Shown here piece after piece: positions 34,777 to 45,401 of a stretch of 64,000 nucleotides of DNA. The notes below the pieces were generated by a model. It was given only the letters and a program-made list of their open reading frames with translations. It was not told the origin of the DNA and made no database searches. The first letter of the stretch is position 1; every line of letters begins with the position of its first letter. The DNA comes from Fictibacillus nanhaiensis (lineage in GTDB: Bacteria; Bacillota; Bacilli; Bacillales; Fictibacillaceae): the NCBI RefSeq assembly GCF_019801215.1, contig NZ_JAHVJO010000004.1:90206-154205 (forward strand), read 5' to 3'. The position numbers and the translations under genes are program-made.

Positions 34777-36324
34777 TTAAAGTGTTTCTGAAGTTGTTTT
34801 TGCTTGCATGTGAAGTGTTAGGTAGTCTGGTCCACCTGCTTTTGAGTCCGTTCCAGACATGTTGAATCCGCCAAACGGTTGATATCCAACGATTGCACCT
34901 GTACATCCACGGTTGATGTAGAAGTTACCTACGTGGAACTCTTGGCGAGCGCGTTCGATGTTCTCACGGTTGTTAGAAAGAAGTGCTCCTGTTAGACCGT
35001 AATCTGTGTTGTTTGCGATTTCCATCATGTGGTCGAAATCACGTGCTTTACAGATTGCTACAACTGGACCGAATATTTCTTCTTGCATCAAACGAGCTTT
35101 TTCATCTACATCAGCAAAGATTGTTGGCTGGATGAAGTAACCTTTAGAGTCGTCGCCTTCTCCACCTGTCATTAGACGTCCTTCTTCTTTACCGATTTCG
35201 ATGTACTTCATGATTTTGTTGAATGACGCTTGGTCGATGACTGGCCCCATGTATGTGCCAACTTCTTCAGGGCTTCCCATTGTTAACGTTTTAGTAAGAG
35301 CTACTGCTTTTTCTAAAACTTCGTCATACACGTCTTGGTGGATAACCGCACGAGATCCAGCTGAACATTTTTGTCCAGAGAATCCGAATGCCGAGTAAAC
35401 GATAGAGCTTGCTGCTAATTCAAGATCAGCGTCACGGTCTACAACAACTGTGTCTTTTCCGCCCATTTCAGCAATAACACGCTTTAACCAGATTTGGCCA
35501 GGGTGTACTTTTGCTGCGCGCTCATAAATACGGCAGCCAACTTCACGGGAACCTGTGAATGATACGAAACGCGTTTTCGGATGGTCTACTAAGTAGTCAC
35601 CGATCTCTGCTCCGCTACCTGGAACGAAGTTAAGAACGCCTGCAGGAAGTCCTGCTTCTTCCATTACTTGAACGAACATCGCAGCGATAACTGGTGTTGA
35701 GTTCGCTGGCTTCAGCAATACAGTGTTACCTGAAACGAAGGCAGCTGCAGCTGTTCCTGCCATGATCGCGAACGGGAAGTTAAATGGAGAGATAACAATA
35801 CCTACTCCTAATGGAATGTAGTTAAATTTATTGATTTCACCTTCACGGCTTACAACTGGCTGACCAGCTTTAAGCTTGATCGCTTGGCGAGCATAGTATT
35901 CTAAAAAGTCGATAGCTTCAGCTGTATCAGCGTCTGCTTCTTTCCAAGGCTTACCTGCTTCTTTTGTAAGCATTGCGGAGAATTCGTATTTACGGCGGCG
36001 GATAATCGCTGCAGCACGGAATAGGATGTTTGCACGGTGCTCAGGATCCCACTTCTTCCACGATTCGAAAGCCGCAAGTGCAGCTTGCATCGCTTGTTCA
36101 GCGTGATCTTGAGTTGCCTTAGAAACAGACCCAATTACTTCTTCTTTGTTTGCTGGATTTATAGAAACGATCTTTTCATCTGTTGTAATCTTTTCGCTGC
36201 CGATAACAAGCGGAAATTCTTGTCCAAGCTTTGAATTAATAACCTTCAAACCTTTTTCATAAGCTTCCTTGTTTGCAGGAACTGAAAAGTCCATAAATGG
36301 TTCATGACGGTATTCACGTGTCAT
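34777..36324 (-). CDS. pruA: L-glutamate gamma-semialdehyde dehydrogenase
   Basis: A 515-residue aldehyde dehydrogenase (1-pyrroline-5-carboxylate dehydrogenase) that converts glutamate semialdehyde to glutamate with NAD+ in proline and arginine breakdown. NAD-binding [11 protein letters not shown], the general-base glutamate in [11 protein letters not shown], the catalytic cysteine in [11 protein letters not shown] and the terminal [17 protein letters not shown] are present; length equals B. subtilis RocA/PutC. No proline dehydrogenase is adjacent. ATG start after TAGGAGGGG. A sigma-A promoter and a catabolite-response-like site lie upstream. Confidence 0.95.
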   Translation of the reverse strand: MTREYRHEPFMDFSVPANKEAYEKGLKVINSKLGQEFPLVIGSEKITTDEKIVSINPANKEEVIGSVSKATQDHAEQAMQAALAAFESWKKWDPEHRANILFRAAAIIRRRKYEFSAMLTKEAGKPWKEADADTAEAIDFLEYYARQAIKLKAGQPVVSREGEINKFNYIPLGVGIVISPFNFPFAIMAGTAAAAFVSGNTVLLKPANSTPVIAAMFVQVMEEAGLPAGVLNFVPGSGAEIGDYLVDHPKTRFVSFTGSREVGCRIYERAAKVHPGQIWLKRVIAEMGGKDTVVVDRDADLELAASSIVYSAFGFSGQKCSAGSRAVIHQDVYDEVLEKAVALTKTLTMGSPEEVGTYMGPVIDQASFNKIMKYIEIGKEEGRLMTGGEGDDSKGYFIQPTIFADVDEKARLMQEEIFGPVVAICKARDFDHMMEIANNTDYGLTGALLSNNRENIERARQEFHVGNFYINRGCTGAIVGYQPFGGFNMSGTDSKAGGPDYLTLHMQAKTTSETL

Positions 36325-36341
36325 AATAAATTCCCCTCCTA

Positions 36342-36355
36342 TTAAAGCGTTTTCA
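36342..36355 (-). promoter_or_regulatory. Candidate cre site downstream of pruA promoter
   Basis: On the minus strand TGAAAACGCTTTAA matches the CcpA consensus TGWAANCGNTNWCA at all but one fixed position. It is 20 bases downstream of the likely transcription start, where CcpA acts as a roadblock. Confidence 0.5.
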
Positions 36356-36375
36356 TAATTGGTTTTACCACGTTT

Positions 36376-36404
36376 ATTCTACATGAACATGGAGGTTTGT
36401 TCAA
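36376..36404 (-). promoter_or_regulatory. sigma-A promoter of pruA
   Basis: Minus strand: TTGAAC (36399-36404), 17-base spacer, TAGAAT (36376-36381), about 50 bases before the start codon. Confidence 0.65.
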
Positions 36405-36440
36405 ACAAACTGAAATAGTCAGAATTCTTTATTTTCAGAG

Positions 36441-36472
36441 GAGAAGATGTGTTTTTGCATCTTCTTTCTTCT
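36441..36472 (+). terminator. Orphan hairpin with T-rich tail
   Basis: GAAGATG pairs with CATCTTC around an eight-base T-rich loop and is followed by TTTCTTC on the plus strand. No plus-strand gene lies upstream in this 340-base gap; it could end an unannotated small RNA or antisense transcript. Apart from this, the pruA promoter/cre and the camS terminator, I see nothing in the gap. Confidence 0.4.
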
Positions 36473-36619
36473 TAATGAATGATTTTAATTGTTTAGGCAT
36501 GTTCTCTATGAATCTTAAGGCATAAGTGACGAATAAATATGTATTCTAAAGCCTGCGATATTCTTTTAAAAAACTGCAATCATTGAAGGTTGTTCCTAAT
36601 CGGACTAGTACTTCTCAAT

Positions 36620-36650
36620 AAAAAAACCCGCTGATTCATTCAGCGGGTGT
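36620..36650 (-). terminator. camS terminator
   Basis: ACCCGCTGA-TTCAT-TCAGCGGGT; on the minus strand TTTTTTTATTG follows. Confidence 0.9.
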
Positions 36651-36664
36651 TGCACCATTACACT

Positions 36665-37876
36665 TTATTTGCGATAAATGTGAACAAAGGGCTCTTCTTT
36701 TGTTGTCTCGTCTTTAACGATAAGTGCCTCCGGCTGATCAACGGCTGAGCCGATGTAGACCTCGACAGGCACATCAGGGAGATCGTCTAATGCGGAAGTG
36801 GCAACAAACTGGGTAAAGGAAATGATCTCTGCCTTTCCACGGAACTGTACAGGAATTTCAATCGTCATTCGCTGCAGGTTGCCGTCCTTATAAAATCCTT
36901 TTCCGATCACTCCGATAAAGTTCGGGAAGTATTCCTGAACCTTGGCTTTAAATGCCGTAAACTTCTCATAATCACTGCGCTTCTTTTTGGAAGCAGTATC
37001 TGACGGGAATAAGATATGATCTTCATCTACCTCTTCCCATGAGCTAATCGAGTTGCTTCCTTTTTTCATAACCCCAGCCGCAAAGAAGTTTCCTGGTGTG
37101 ACCGAATCACGCTCTTCTTCTTGATAAAGAGCAACGACAATCGGAATATCTTGAAGTTTAGGATTTGTACGCAGCCGTCCCGCTACTTCTCCGGCAATTT
37201 TTTGTGCTTCTTTTCGTACTTTATTTCGCTCAAGCTTAACTTCGCCTGGGTAGATCAAGCTATCTTTTTTCACATCATAATAAAATGTGGAGTTAAAGGA
37301 TAAGCCGATCACAACGCCTCCAAGCTTTACTTTTCCGTCTCCGCTTTGAACTAAATAGTTGTGCTCTAAAACATAAGAAAGGTATTTGGGCTTGTTCTTG
37401 TTGGCTTCTAACATGATATCCACATATTTAGCGTCTTTCTCATCCACTTTCGTACTTAGTGCCTGGTTCAGCCCTGTTTGATCGAGGTCACTTTTGCTTT
37501 TCCCTGGCTTATCATCCGCTCTTCTCAGCCAGTTCGTTACGGTAGATTCCGTTAAGAATTGACCTTCTTGGAAAAAGTATTTATCTGTGTTGAATGTATC
37601 TTGAGCGACACGCATCAAGCCCATTTCAAACTCGTTGATGTCGAGACGATTATCTACACCGTAGCGGATAACGCCGCGTGCTCCGCCTGGTTCAAATGGA
37701 AAAATGCTGCGGTAATACTTTTCGCCAGTATTGATTTCCCCTGTGATGATCGCTTTTTCTTCCTTCTTCCCCTTTTCTTGCACAACCTTTTCTTCCTTCT
37801 CCAGCTCTTTGTCACCTAAACAGCCTGTAAGCAGAAGTAAAAGACTTAAGAAAAGGAGTCCCACCCGTTTTATCAT
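36665..37876 (-). CDS. camS: CamS family sex pheromone lipoprotein
   Basis: A 403-residue lipoprotein with a hydrophobic signal segment and lipobox LLTGC near residue 19, then a CamS domain (YRSIFPFEPGGARGVIRYG at its start; IGVIGKGFYKDGNLQRMTIEIP in the C-terminal half). In enterococci and staphylococci the signal peptide of such proteins is processed into plasmid-conjugation pheromone peptides; the mature function is unknown. Start ATG 37876, eight bases after GAGGAG; the GTG at 37885 overlaps the site. It sits directly after ligA, as in B. subtilis (yerH). Confidence 0.92.
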   Translation of the reverse strand: MIKRVGLLFLSLLLLLTGCLGDKELEKEEKVVQEKGKKEEKAIITGEINTGEKYYRSIFPFEPGGARGVIRYGVDNRLDINEFEMGLMRVAQDTFNTDKYFFQEGQFLTESTVTNWLRRADDKPGKSKSDLDQTGLNQALSTKVDEKDAKYVDIMLEANKNKPKYLSYVLEHNYLVQSGDGKVKLGGVVIGLSFNSTFYYDVKKDSLIYPGEVKLERNKVRKEAQKIAGEVAGRLRTNPKLQDIPIVVALYQEEERDSVTPGNFFAAGVMKKGSNSISSWEEVDEDHILFPSDTASKKKRSDYEKFTAFKAKVQEYFPNFIGVIGKGFYKDGNLQRMTIEIPVQFRGKAEIISFTQFVATSALDDLPDVPVEVYIGSAVDQPEALIVKDETTKEEPFVHIYRK

Positions 37877-37917
37877 TACGGACACTCCTCTAATAGATGG
37901 TTAGCTCTCGCCAATCT

Positions 37918-39945
<2,028 letters not shown>

Positions 39946-42195
39946 TTACGCTTTTTCGATTGGAGCAAATTTCGCAAGCAATCGTTTAACACCTACCGGC
40001 TGAGGAAACGCGATATCCAGCTCAAGGGAATCTCCTTCACCACGCATGCTTACGACTGTTCCAGTTTCCCACTTGCGGTGCTTCACTTTGTCTCCAACTC
40101 TCCAGTCTAGTTTTTCCCCACCAGAAGATTGATAGACAGGTGTAACGGTTTTCTTTTTCGGACTCATGAAGGAAGGAGTTGATCCTCCGCTTGAACGTGC
40201 ACCGGCACCCCACGGAACAGATGGCTTTTCTTTCGCTTCTGTTGTGATGCAATCCTCTGGAATTTCTGCGATAAACCGTGATTCCGGATTCGTTGTCGTT
40301 CTTCCATATAAAGTACGCATTCTTGCGTTTGTCAAAAAGAGCTCTTGTTCAGCACGTGTTATTCCTACGTATGCGAGGCGACGCTCCTCTTCCATCTCAT
40401 TTTCTTCAAATAACGCACGGCTATGCGGGAAGACGCCTTCTTCTAATCCCATTAAAAAGACGACCGGAAACTCAAGCCCTTTTGCAGAGTGAAGCGTCAT
40501 CAGTACGACCGCTTCCTTCGGCTTGTCTTCTTCAGGATCTTCATCTAACTTATCGATGTCCGCTACAAGTGCCAAGTCTGTCAGGAATGCAATCAGCGTC
40601 TTGTCTTCTTGTTTCTTTTCAAAATCCGTCGTAACGGAAATAAATTCATCGATGTTTTCTAACCGGCTTTGCGCCTCGATGGTTTTTTCAGCTTTTAATG
40701 CGTCCTTATATCCCGTCTTGCTCAACACTTCTTCAACAAGTTCGGTTACAGACAAATACTCTTGCTGATGAGTCCAGTTCGTGATGTGGTCTGTAAACTC
40801 TTTTAAGCTGTTTGTTGCACGCGCACTAAGTCCGATCTGCTCCACTTCTTGAAGAGCCTGATACATCGAAAGGTCGTTCGCTGCTGCATATTGAAGCACT
40901 TTATCGACTGACGATGCACCAATTCCGCGCTTTGGCACGTTAACGATACGCTGTAGACTGATATCGTCGTCAGGATTTGAAATGAGTCTCAAATACGCAA
41001 GAATGTCTTTGATCTCTTTTCTGTCATAGAACTTTGTTCCGCCGACGATGTTATAAGGAATGTTTGATTTCATTAATACTTCCTCAATAACACGAGACTG
41101 GGCGTTCGTGCGGTATAAAATTGCAATATCGTTGTATGAACGCTTGCCTGAAGAGACCGCTTCACGGATTTTGCCTGTTACATAATAGCTCTCTCCTTGT
41201 TCATCGTCTCCTTGGTAATAGGTAATCTGCGAACCATCCGTATTATCCGTCCAAAGATTTTTCGGCTTGCGGTTCATGTTGTTTTCGATTACTTTGTTTG
41301 CCGCTTGCAGAATCTTTTTCGTCGAACGATAGTTTTGCTCGAGCAATATCACTTCCGCATCATCGTAATCTTTTTCAAAAGAAAGAATGTTTGCGATATC
41401 TGCTCCTCGCCAGCCGTAAATGGACTGATCGGAATCTCCTACAACACAAAGGTTGCGGAAACGGTCAGCCAGCATTTTTACGAGCATATATTGAGCGCGG
41501 TTAGTATCCTGATACTCATCGACATGGATGTATTGAAACTTACGCTGATAAAATTCCAGCACCTCAGGAACTTTTGCAAACAATTGAATCGTCGTCATGA
41601 TGAGATCGTCAAAATCAAGCGCCTGGTTCTTTCTTAAGCGCTTTTCATAGTTTTCATAAACCTCTTTTACGACACCTTCAAAGTGTCCGTTGGCGACTTT
41701 AGCAAAATCAGCTGCTGTTTTCAGTTCATTCTTCAGTGAGGAAATCGAACTTAATATGCCACGGGGTTCATATTTTTTAGGGTCATAGTTTAAATCCTTC
41801 AGAACGGCTTTTACAACAGACAACTGATCTGTCGCATCTAAAATCGTAAAGTTACGATTGATTCCGATCCGGTCGATGTCGCGCCGCAAGATTCTTACGC
41901 ACATAGAGTGGAAGGTCGAGATCCAGATCTGTTCCGCTAATCCAGGGCCCGTAATCTTCGCAACCCTTTCCTTCATTTCTCTTGCTGCTTTATTTGTAAA
42001 AGTGATCGCAAGGATGTTCCAAGGCGACACTTCTTTTTCCATCATTAAGTAAGCGATCCGGTGTGTTAACACTCTCGTCTTGCCGCTTCCCGCTCCTGCC
42101 ATCAACAACAACGGTCCGTCTGTATGTTTGACTGCTGCTCTTTGCTCAGGATTTAGGCCTGTTAATAGTTTTTCAATCATTTGATGCATGTTCAT
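39946..42195 (-). CDS. pcrA: ATP-dependent DNA helicase PcrA
   Basis: A 749-residue superfamily 1A, 3'-5' helicase (UvrD/PcrA). Visible motifs: Walker [12 protein letters not shown], Ia ITFTNKAA, motif [10 protein letters not shown], motif [17 protein letters not shown], motif IV LEQNYRS, motif [11 protein letters not shown] and [14 protein letters not shown]. The C-terminal segment (about 690-745, [19 protein letters not shown]) is the Tudor-like domain that binds RNA polymerase. It acts in repair, rolling-circle replication and transcription-replication conflict. ATG start after GGCGGTGAATGG. Confidence 0.97.
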   Translation of the reverse strand: MNMHQMIEKLLTGLNPEQRAAVKHTDGPLLLMAGAGSGKTRVLTHRIAYLMMEKEVSPWNILAITFTNKAAREMKERVAKITGPGLAEQIWISTFHSMCVRILRRDIDRIGINRNFTILDATDQLSVVKAVLKDLNYDPKKYEPRGILSSISSLKNELKTAADFAKVANGHFEGVVKEVYENYEKRLRKNQALDFDDLIMTTIQLFAKVPEVLEFYQRKFQYIHVDEYQDTNRAQYMLVKMLADRFRNLCVVGDSDQSIYGWRGADIANILSFEKDYDDAEVILLEQNYRSTKKILQAANKVIENNMNRKPKNLWTDNTDGSQITYYQGDDEQGESYYVTGKIREAVSSGKRSYNDIAILYRTNAQSRVIEEVLMKSNIPYNIVGGTKFYDRKEIKDILAYLRLISNPDDDISLQRIVNVPKRGIGASSVDKVLQYAAANDLSMYQALQEVEQIGLSARATNSLKEFTDHITNWTHQQEYLSVTELVEEVLSKTGYKDALKAEKTIEAQSRLENIDEFISVTTDFEKKQEDKTLIAFLTDLALVADIDKLDEDPEEDKPKEAVVLMTLHSAKGLEFPVVFLMGLEEGVFPHSRALFEENEMEEERRLAYVGITRAEQELFLTNARMRTLYGRTTTNPESRFIAEIPEDCITTEAKEKPSVPWGAGARSSGGSTPSFMSPKKKTVTPVYQSSGGEKLDWRVGDKVKHRKWETGTVVSMRGEGDSLELDIAFPQPVGVKRLLAKFAPIEKA

Positions 42196-42255
42196 TTTCC
42201 ATTCACCGCCCGAACGTATATTCTCATTTTATTTTCGCTTATTTTTTCGTATATT

Positions 42256-42948
42256 TCAATTTTTGTCTTTAACTGCTCCAACGGTTTCTATCGCCGCTTG
42301 CAAGTTGTCATAAATAATGTTCCCCACTACCACTGTATCAGCGAATTGTGCCATTTCAGCCGCTTGATCAGCTGTTGTGATTCCGCCGCCATAATAAAAT
42401 ACGCTGTTCTCCAGCACGTTCTTTACTTTTTGCACGATCTCCACATTGCCGTATGTCCCGCTGTATTCCAAATAAAAGATCGGAAGCTGAAACATTTTTT
42501 CAGCCATGCGGGCATATGCTACAACATCATCTGCCGTAAGGTCCGTATCTGCGCTAGATCGCTCTGCTGCTTTACATTTGGGATTCACGATGCAATAGCC
42601 TTCTGTAAGGATCTCATTCCAATTCATGATGTCCCCATACTCTTTTAACGCTTGCGTGTGAAGTCCAGTTATAAAGTTAGCATCCCTTGCATTTAAAACG
42701 GTCGGAATATAGTAAAAATCAAATCCTGGTGTAAGAGATTCGATATTGGACACTTCCAGAACACATGGAACGGCATACCTGCGGATACGCGACATCAGAT
42801 CTAATGTGTTATCAAGCGTTACCCCTTCAGATCCACCAACAATAATCGCATCCGTACCACTTTCACAAATCGTCTCCAGATCGCTGTCAGAGATTTCTTT
42901 ATCTGGGTCAAGCTTAAACACATGCTGCCATTTTCTATAATCAAACAT
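42256..42948 (-). CDS. pcrB: Heptaprenylglyceryl phosphate synthase PcrB
   Basis: A 230-residue TIM-barrel prenyltransferase that joins heptaprenyl diphosphate to glycerol-1-phosphate, giving an archaeal-type ether lipid. Family motifs include [13 protein letters not shown], the GGSEGVT phosphate loop, [18 protein letters not shown] and [13 protein letters not shown]. Start ATG 42948 after AAAGGAAG; the frame continues upstream to 42990 without a site. It precedes pcrA by about 60 bases. Confidence 0.94.
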   Translation of the reverse strand: MFDYRKWQHVFKLDPDKEISDSDLETICESGTDAIIVGGSEGVTLDNTLDLMSRIRRYAVPCVLEVSNIESLTPGFDFYYIPTVLNARDANFITGLHTQALKEYGDIMNWNEILTEGYCIVNPKCKAAERSSADTDLTADDVVAYARMAEKMFQLPIFYLEYSGTYGNVEIVQKVKNVLENSVFYYGGGITTADQAAEMAQFADTVVVGNIIYDNLQAAIETVGAVKDKN

Positions 42949-42979
42949 CTTGTTCTTCCTTTCATATAGAAAACTTTGT

Positions 42980-43006
42980 GCTGACAACATCCTTCGTTAT
43001 GTCAGC
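42980..43006. other. Inverted repeat in pcrB leader
   Basis: GCTGACA (42980-42986) and TGTCAGC (43000-43006) frame a 13-base loop, 30 bases before the pcrB start. A T-rich stretch follows on the plus strand only, where there is no gene to terminate. Role unknown. Confidence 0.45.
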
Positions 43007-43224
43007 TTTTGTTGCCTTTATACATCGAAGTTGAACTTGTTATTAACGCTGATTTTCATCAACATGACAAGTTGCCGTTTTTATCTCGTAAAACAACCGG
43101 TGCCTGCTATTTTTACAGGCCGTATTCTGTACTTCTGCATTATATCAAAAATAAGGGTCTCACTCTATGATTCATCATGTGGAAAGATTGTGAAGTTCAT
43201 ACTGCAGGATGGGGAGGAAGCGCT

Positions 43225-43764
43225 GTGCTAATGTGGAATATTGACGATGAAATCATGCTCAAACAAGCAGAACTGAAAGAATCGGATTCTATTTTTTTGT
43301 TGTTGGAGCATTCTCGTCATCATCTTAGTCCGTGGATCGGATGGGTGGATTACACGCAGACAAGAAGTGAAATGAAACAGTTCATCAAAACAGTAAACAA
43401 CAAGATGAAAGAACAAACAGATGTTGTTCTTTTTATCTGGTATAGAGGCCACGTGGCGGGATCTGTCGCGTTGTACGATGTGAAATGGCACAACCAATCC
43501 GGCATGCTCGGCTATTGGGTAGGCAGCGGGTTTGAGGGGCACGGGATCGCTCAGCGCGCGGTAAGAGGAATGCTTACGTATGCGTATTATACATTGATGC
43601 TCAATCGGGTAGAGCTTCGGGCAGCTGTTGAAAATGAAAAAAGCATCAAACTCGCCCGCCGACTCGGCTTTCAGGCAGAAGGCATCGTGCGGCAGGCTGA
43701 ATGGATCCGCGGAAGCTGCCGGGACCAAGTTCAGATGAGCTTGATGAAGAGTGAGTTTCATTGA
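43225..43764 (+). CDS. GNAT family N-acetyltransferase (RimL/RimJ type)
   Basis: A 179-residue GNAT protein of the ribosomal-protein-acetyltransferase type. SPWIGWVDYTQTRSEMKQFI near the N-terminus, LGYWVGSGFEGHGIAQRAVRGM (acetyl-CoA loop) and VELRAAVENEKSIKLARRLGFQAEG are characteristic. Start GTG 43225, seven bases after GGGGAGG; the longer frame to 43177 has no site, and ATG 43231 is less well spaced. It stands alone on the plus strand opposite the pcr/yer genes. Substrate unknown. Confidence 0.88.
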   Translation: MLMWNIDDEIMLKQAELKESDSIFLLLEHSRHHLSPWIGWVDYTQTRSEMKQFIKTVNNKMKEQTDVVLFIWYRGHVAGSVALYDVKWHNQSGMLGYWVGSGFEGHGIAQRAVRGMLTYAYYTLMLNRVELRAAVENEKSIKLARRLGFQAEGIVRQAEWIRGSCRDQVQMSLMKSEFH

Positions 43765-43781
43765 AAGGCGGGATATAAGCG

Positions 43782-43907
43782 GTGAATGCTAAAATTTTTG
43801 TCTTGAATCCAAAAATTTTAGGCTTGAATCCAAAAGTTTGCTAGTTCAATCCAAAAGTTTTTGGGTTGAATCCACAAATTTTTGTCGAATATCCACAAGT
43901 TGACAAT
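43782..43907. repeat. Tandem array of six degenerate 21-bp units
   Basis: Units start at 43782, 43803, 43824, 43845, 43866 and 43887, each exactly 21 bases. The leading 12 bases follow TTGAATCCAAAA, and ATCC stands at unit positions 5-8 in five of six units (ATGC in the first). The rest is T-rich and variable. It fills the gap between the GNAT gene and the yerC terminator. Read in the ATCC frame the plus strand gives heptads like LNPKILG with an internal stop, so coding is unlikely. Confidence 0.88.
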
Positions 43908-43956
43908 CCGCGACATATTTCGACACGCACACACGCCACCGAACTGATCAATCCAA

Positions 43957-43984
43957 CAAAAAACCTGCACATGGCAGGTTTTCT
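43957..43984 (-). terminator. yerC terminator
   Basis: AAACCTGC-ACATG-GCAGGTTT; on the minus strand TTTTTTG follows. Confidence 0.9.
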
Positions 43985-43993
43985 ACTCATCCT

Positions 43994-44302
43994 CTATTCT
44001 GCTTTTTCCTCATCTGTATGGACGCGGTCCAGTACCATCGCATACGCGTCGTTGCCAAAGTTCAGGCAGCGCTTCACGCGTGAAATCGTTGCTGTACTTG
44101 CTCCCGTCTCATTTTCGATCTTATGATACGTCTTGCCTTCACGAAGCATGCGGGCTACCTCAAGTCTTTGTGCGAGTGATTGAATCTCGTTCATCGTACA
44201 AAGGTCATCAAAGAAACGATAGCATTCTTCCATATCCTTTAGCGTAAGAACAGACTCAAATAGCTGATCTAGCGCTTTTCCACGTAGTTTATCAATTTGC
44301 AC
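43994..44302 (-). CDS. yerC: YerC/YecD family TrpR-like protein
   Basis: A 102-residue, all-helical protein with a Trp-repressor-like helix-turn-helix (SLAQRLEVARMLREGKTY and GASTATISRVKRCLNFG). The family is conserved in Firmicutes next to pcrB/yerB and is thought to be a DNA-binding regulator; its targets are not evident here. Start GTG 44302, ten bases after AAAGGAG. It lies 19 bases downstream of yerB and is probably cotranscribed. Confidence 0.92.
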   Translation of the reverse strand: MQIDKLRGKALDQLFESVLTLKDMEECYRFFDDLCTMNEIQSLAQRLEVARMLREGKTYHKIENETGASTATISRVKRCLNFGNDAYAMVLDRVHTDEEKAE

Positions 44303-44321
44303 GAAACATGCACTCCTTTGT

Positions 44322-45353
44322 CTATTGCATCTTAACCGATGATTTCATACCAATCGGCACAATGTTGATCCATGTTTTACCCGGAATGAACGCTCCGCCA
44401 TCCGGAACAATTCTTCCATTCTCGTTTTTCCATGAGATTTCTTGAGCTACACCATTTTGGATGAGAATTGCATCTCCGCCAGATGTTAGATTGATCTCAC
44501 GTCTTCCAGCATCATCAATTACACGGTGTGGCGCTTCTACAATGAATACATTGGTTACAGCGATCGGTGTTTCGGTTTCCCTGTCTATTGTCGGTTCATT
44601 GTTGCTTGAACGAGCGTACGTTTTCTTTTTTGTCTGATACGTAAATCCGACTGTTTCCCCGCCTGAATAGGAGATGGTAACTTTCTTTGCATCTGTTCCT
44701 TTGACGTTCACCGAAGCTGTATTCGTAATAAACGGCAGCATGTTAAGATCATCGGTTTCGTCAGCGTTTACTTTCTTCATCCCTTTTACGATACTTTCAT
44801 AGGTGATGTAAGAATTGTGAGGTGCTTTTCTGAAATCTGCCCGTTTAAAAAGATTGCCGTCATAGTCCATGCCGTTCAAGTGATCAACTGTGCCGCTATC
44901 CAGAATCTCTTTCGCTTCCGGACTATAGCCGTGTGCCACGAACAGAGAGTTGTATCCTTGGCTGAGCTCTATATAATAGTCTCTTGCACTTCGGACAGGT
45001 CCAATAATTTTAGGCTTCTCGCTTTGAAAAATCGCTAGAAAACGAGTAAGCTCTCCCTCAGCTAATACTTCGTAAACAATGTCAGCTTTATGAAGTCCAG
45101 ATTGCGGACGTGCTTTCCAGTGATTGTTCACCATTACGGCTACTGCCCGATTGTCTGTCTCATCGTTTGTTCCCTTACCTGTAAGAGGAAAAACAGAAGA
45201 AAAGACTACTTCCTTTTGCTCATCTTTTTTCGTATCAGAGGCCTCGGCTTTGTCCACCTTGCCGTCCTCTAGCACCTTATCTTTTGCATCTTTACATGCA
45301 GACAGTGTAAATAAAAGGACGATCGACATCAAAATAAGATTCCACTTTTTCAT
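44322..45353 (-). CDS. yerB: YerB-like DUF3048 lipoprotein
   Basis: A 343-residue lipoprotein: signal segment KKWNLILMSIVLLF and lipobox TLSAC (cysteine near residue 20), an acidic, lysine-rich linker, then a two-part DUF3048 domain (AVMVNNHWKARPQSGLHKADIVYEVLAEG and the C-terminal RREINLTSGGDAILIQNG). It sits on the outer face of the membrane; function unknown. Start ATG 45353, ten bases after AAAGG; the ORF extends to 45389 without a better site. Same place as in B. subtilis, between yerA and yerC. Confidence 0.9.
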   Translation of the reverse strand: MKKWNLILMSIVLLFTLSACKDAKDKVLEDGKVDKAEASDTKKDEQKEVVFSSVFPLTGKGTNDETDNRAVAVMVNNHWKARPQSGLHKADIVYEVLAEGELTRFLAIFQSEKPKIIGPVRSARDYYIELSQGYNSLFVAHGYSPEAKEILDSGTVDHLNGMDYDGNLFKRADFRKAPHNSYITYESIVKGMKKVNADETDDLNMLPFITNTASVNVKGTDAKKVTISYSGGETVGFTYQTKKKTYARSSNNEPTIDRETETPIAVTNVFIVEAPHRVIDDAGRREINLTSGGDAILIQNGVAQEISWKNENGRIVPDGGAFIPGKTWINIVPIGMKSSVKMQ

Positions 45354-45401
45354 TGGGCTCACTACCTTTGTATCGTTTATTTTGCCCAATCCTTTTCTAT
45401 A

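Noticed and set aside
43782..43907. Array considered as a CRISPR
   Set aside because: Units abut without unique spacers of 30-40 bases, are degenerate, and no cas gene is near.
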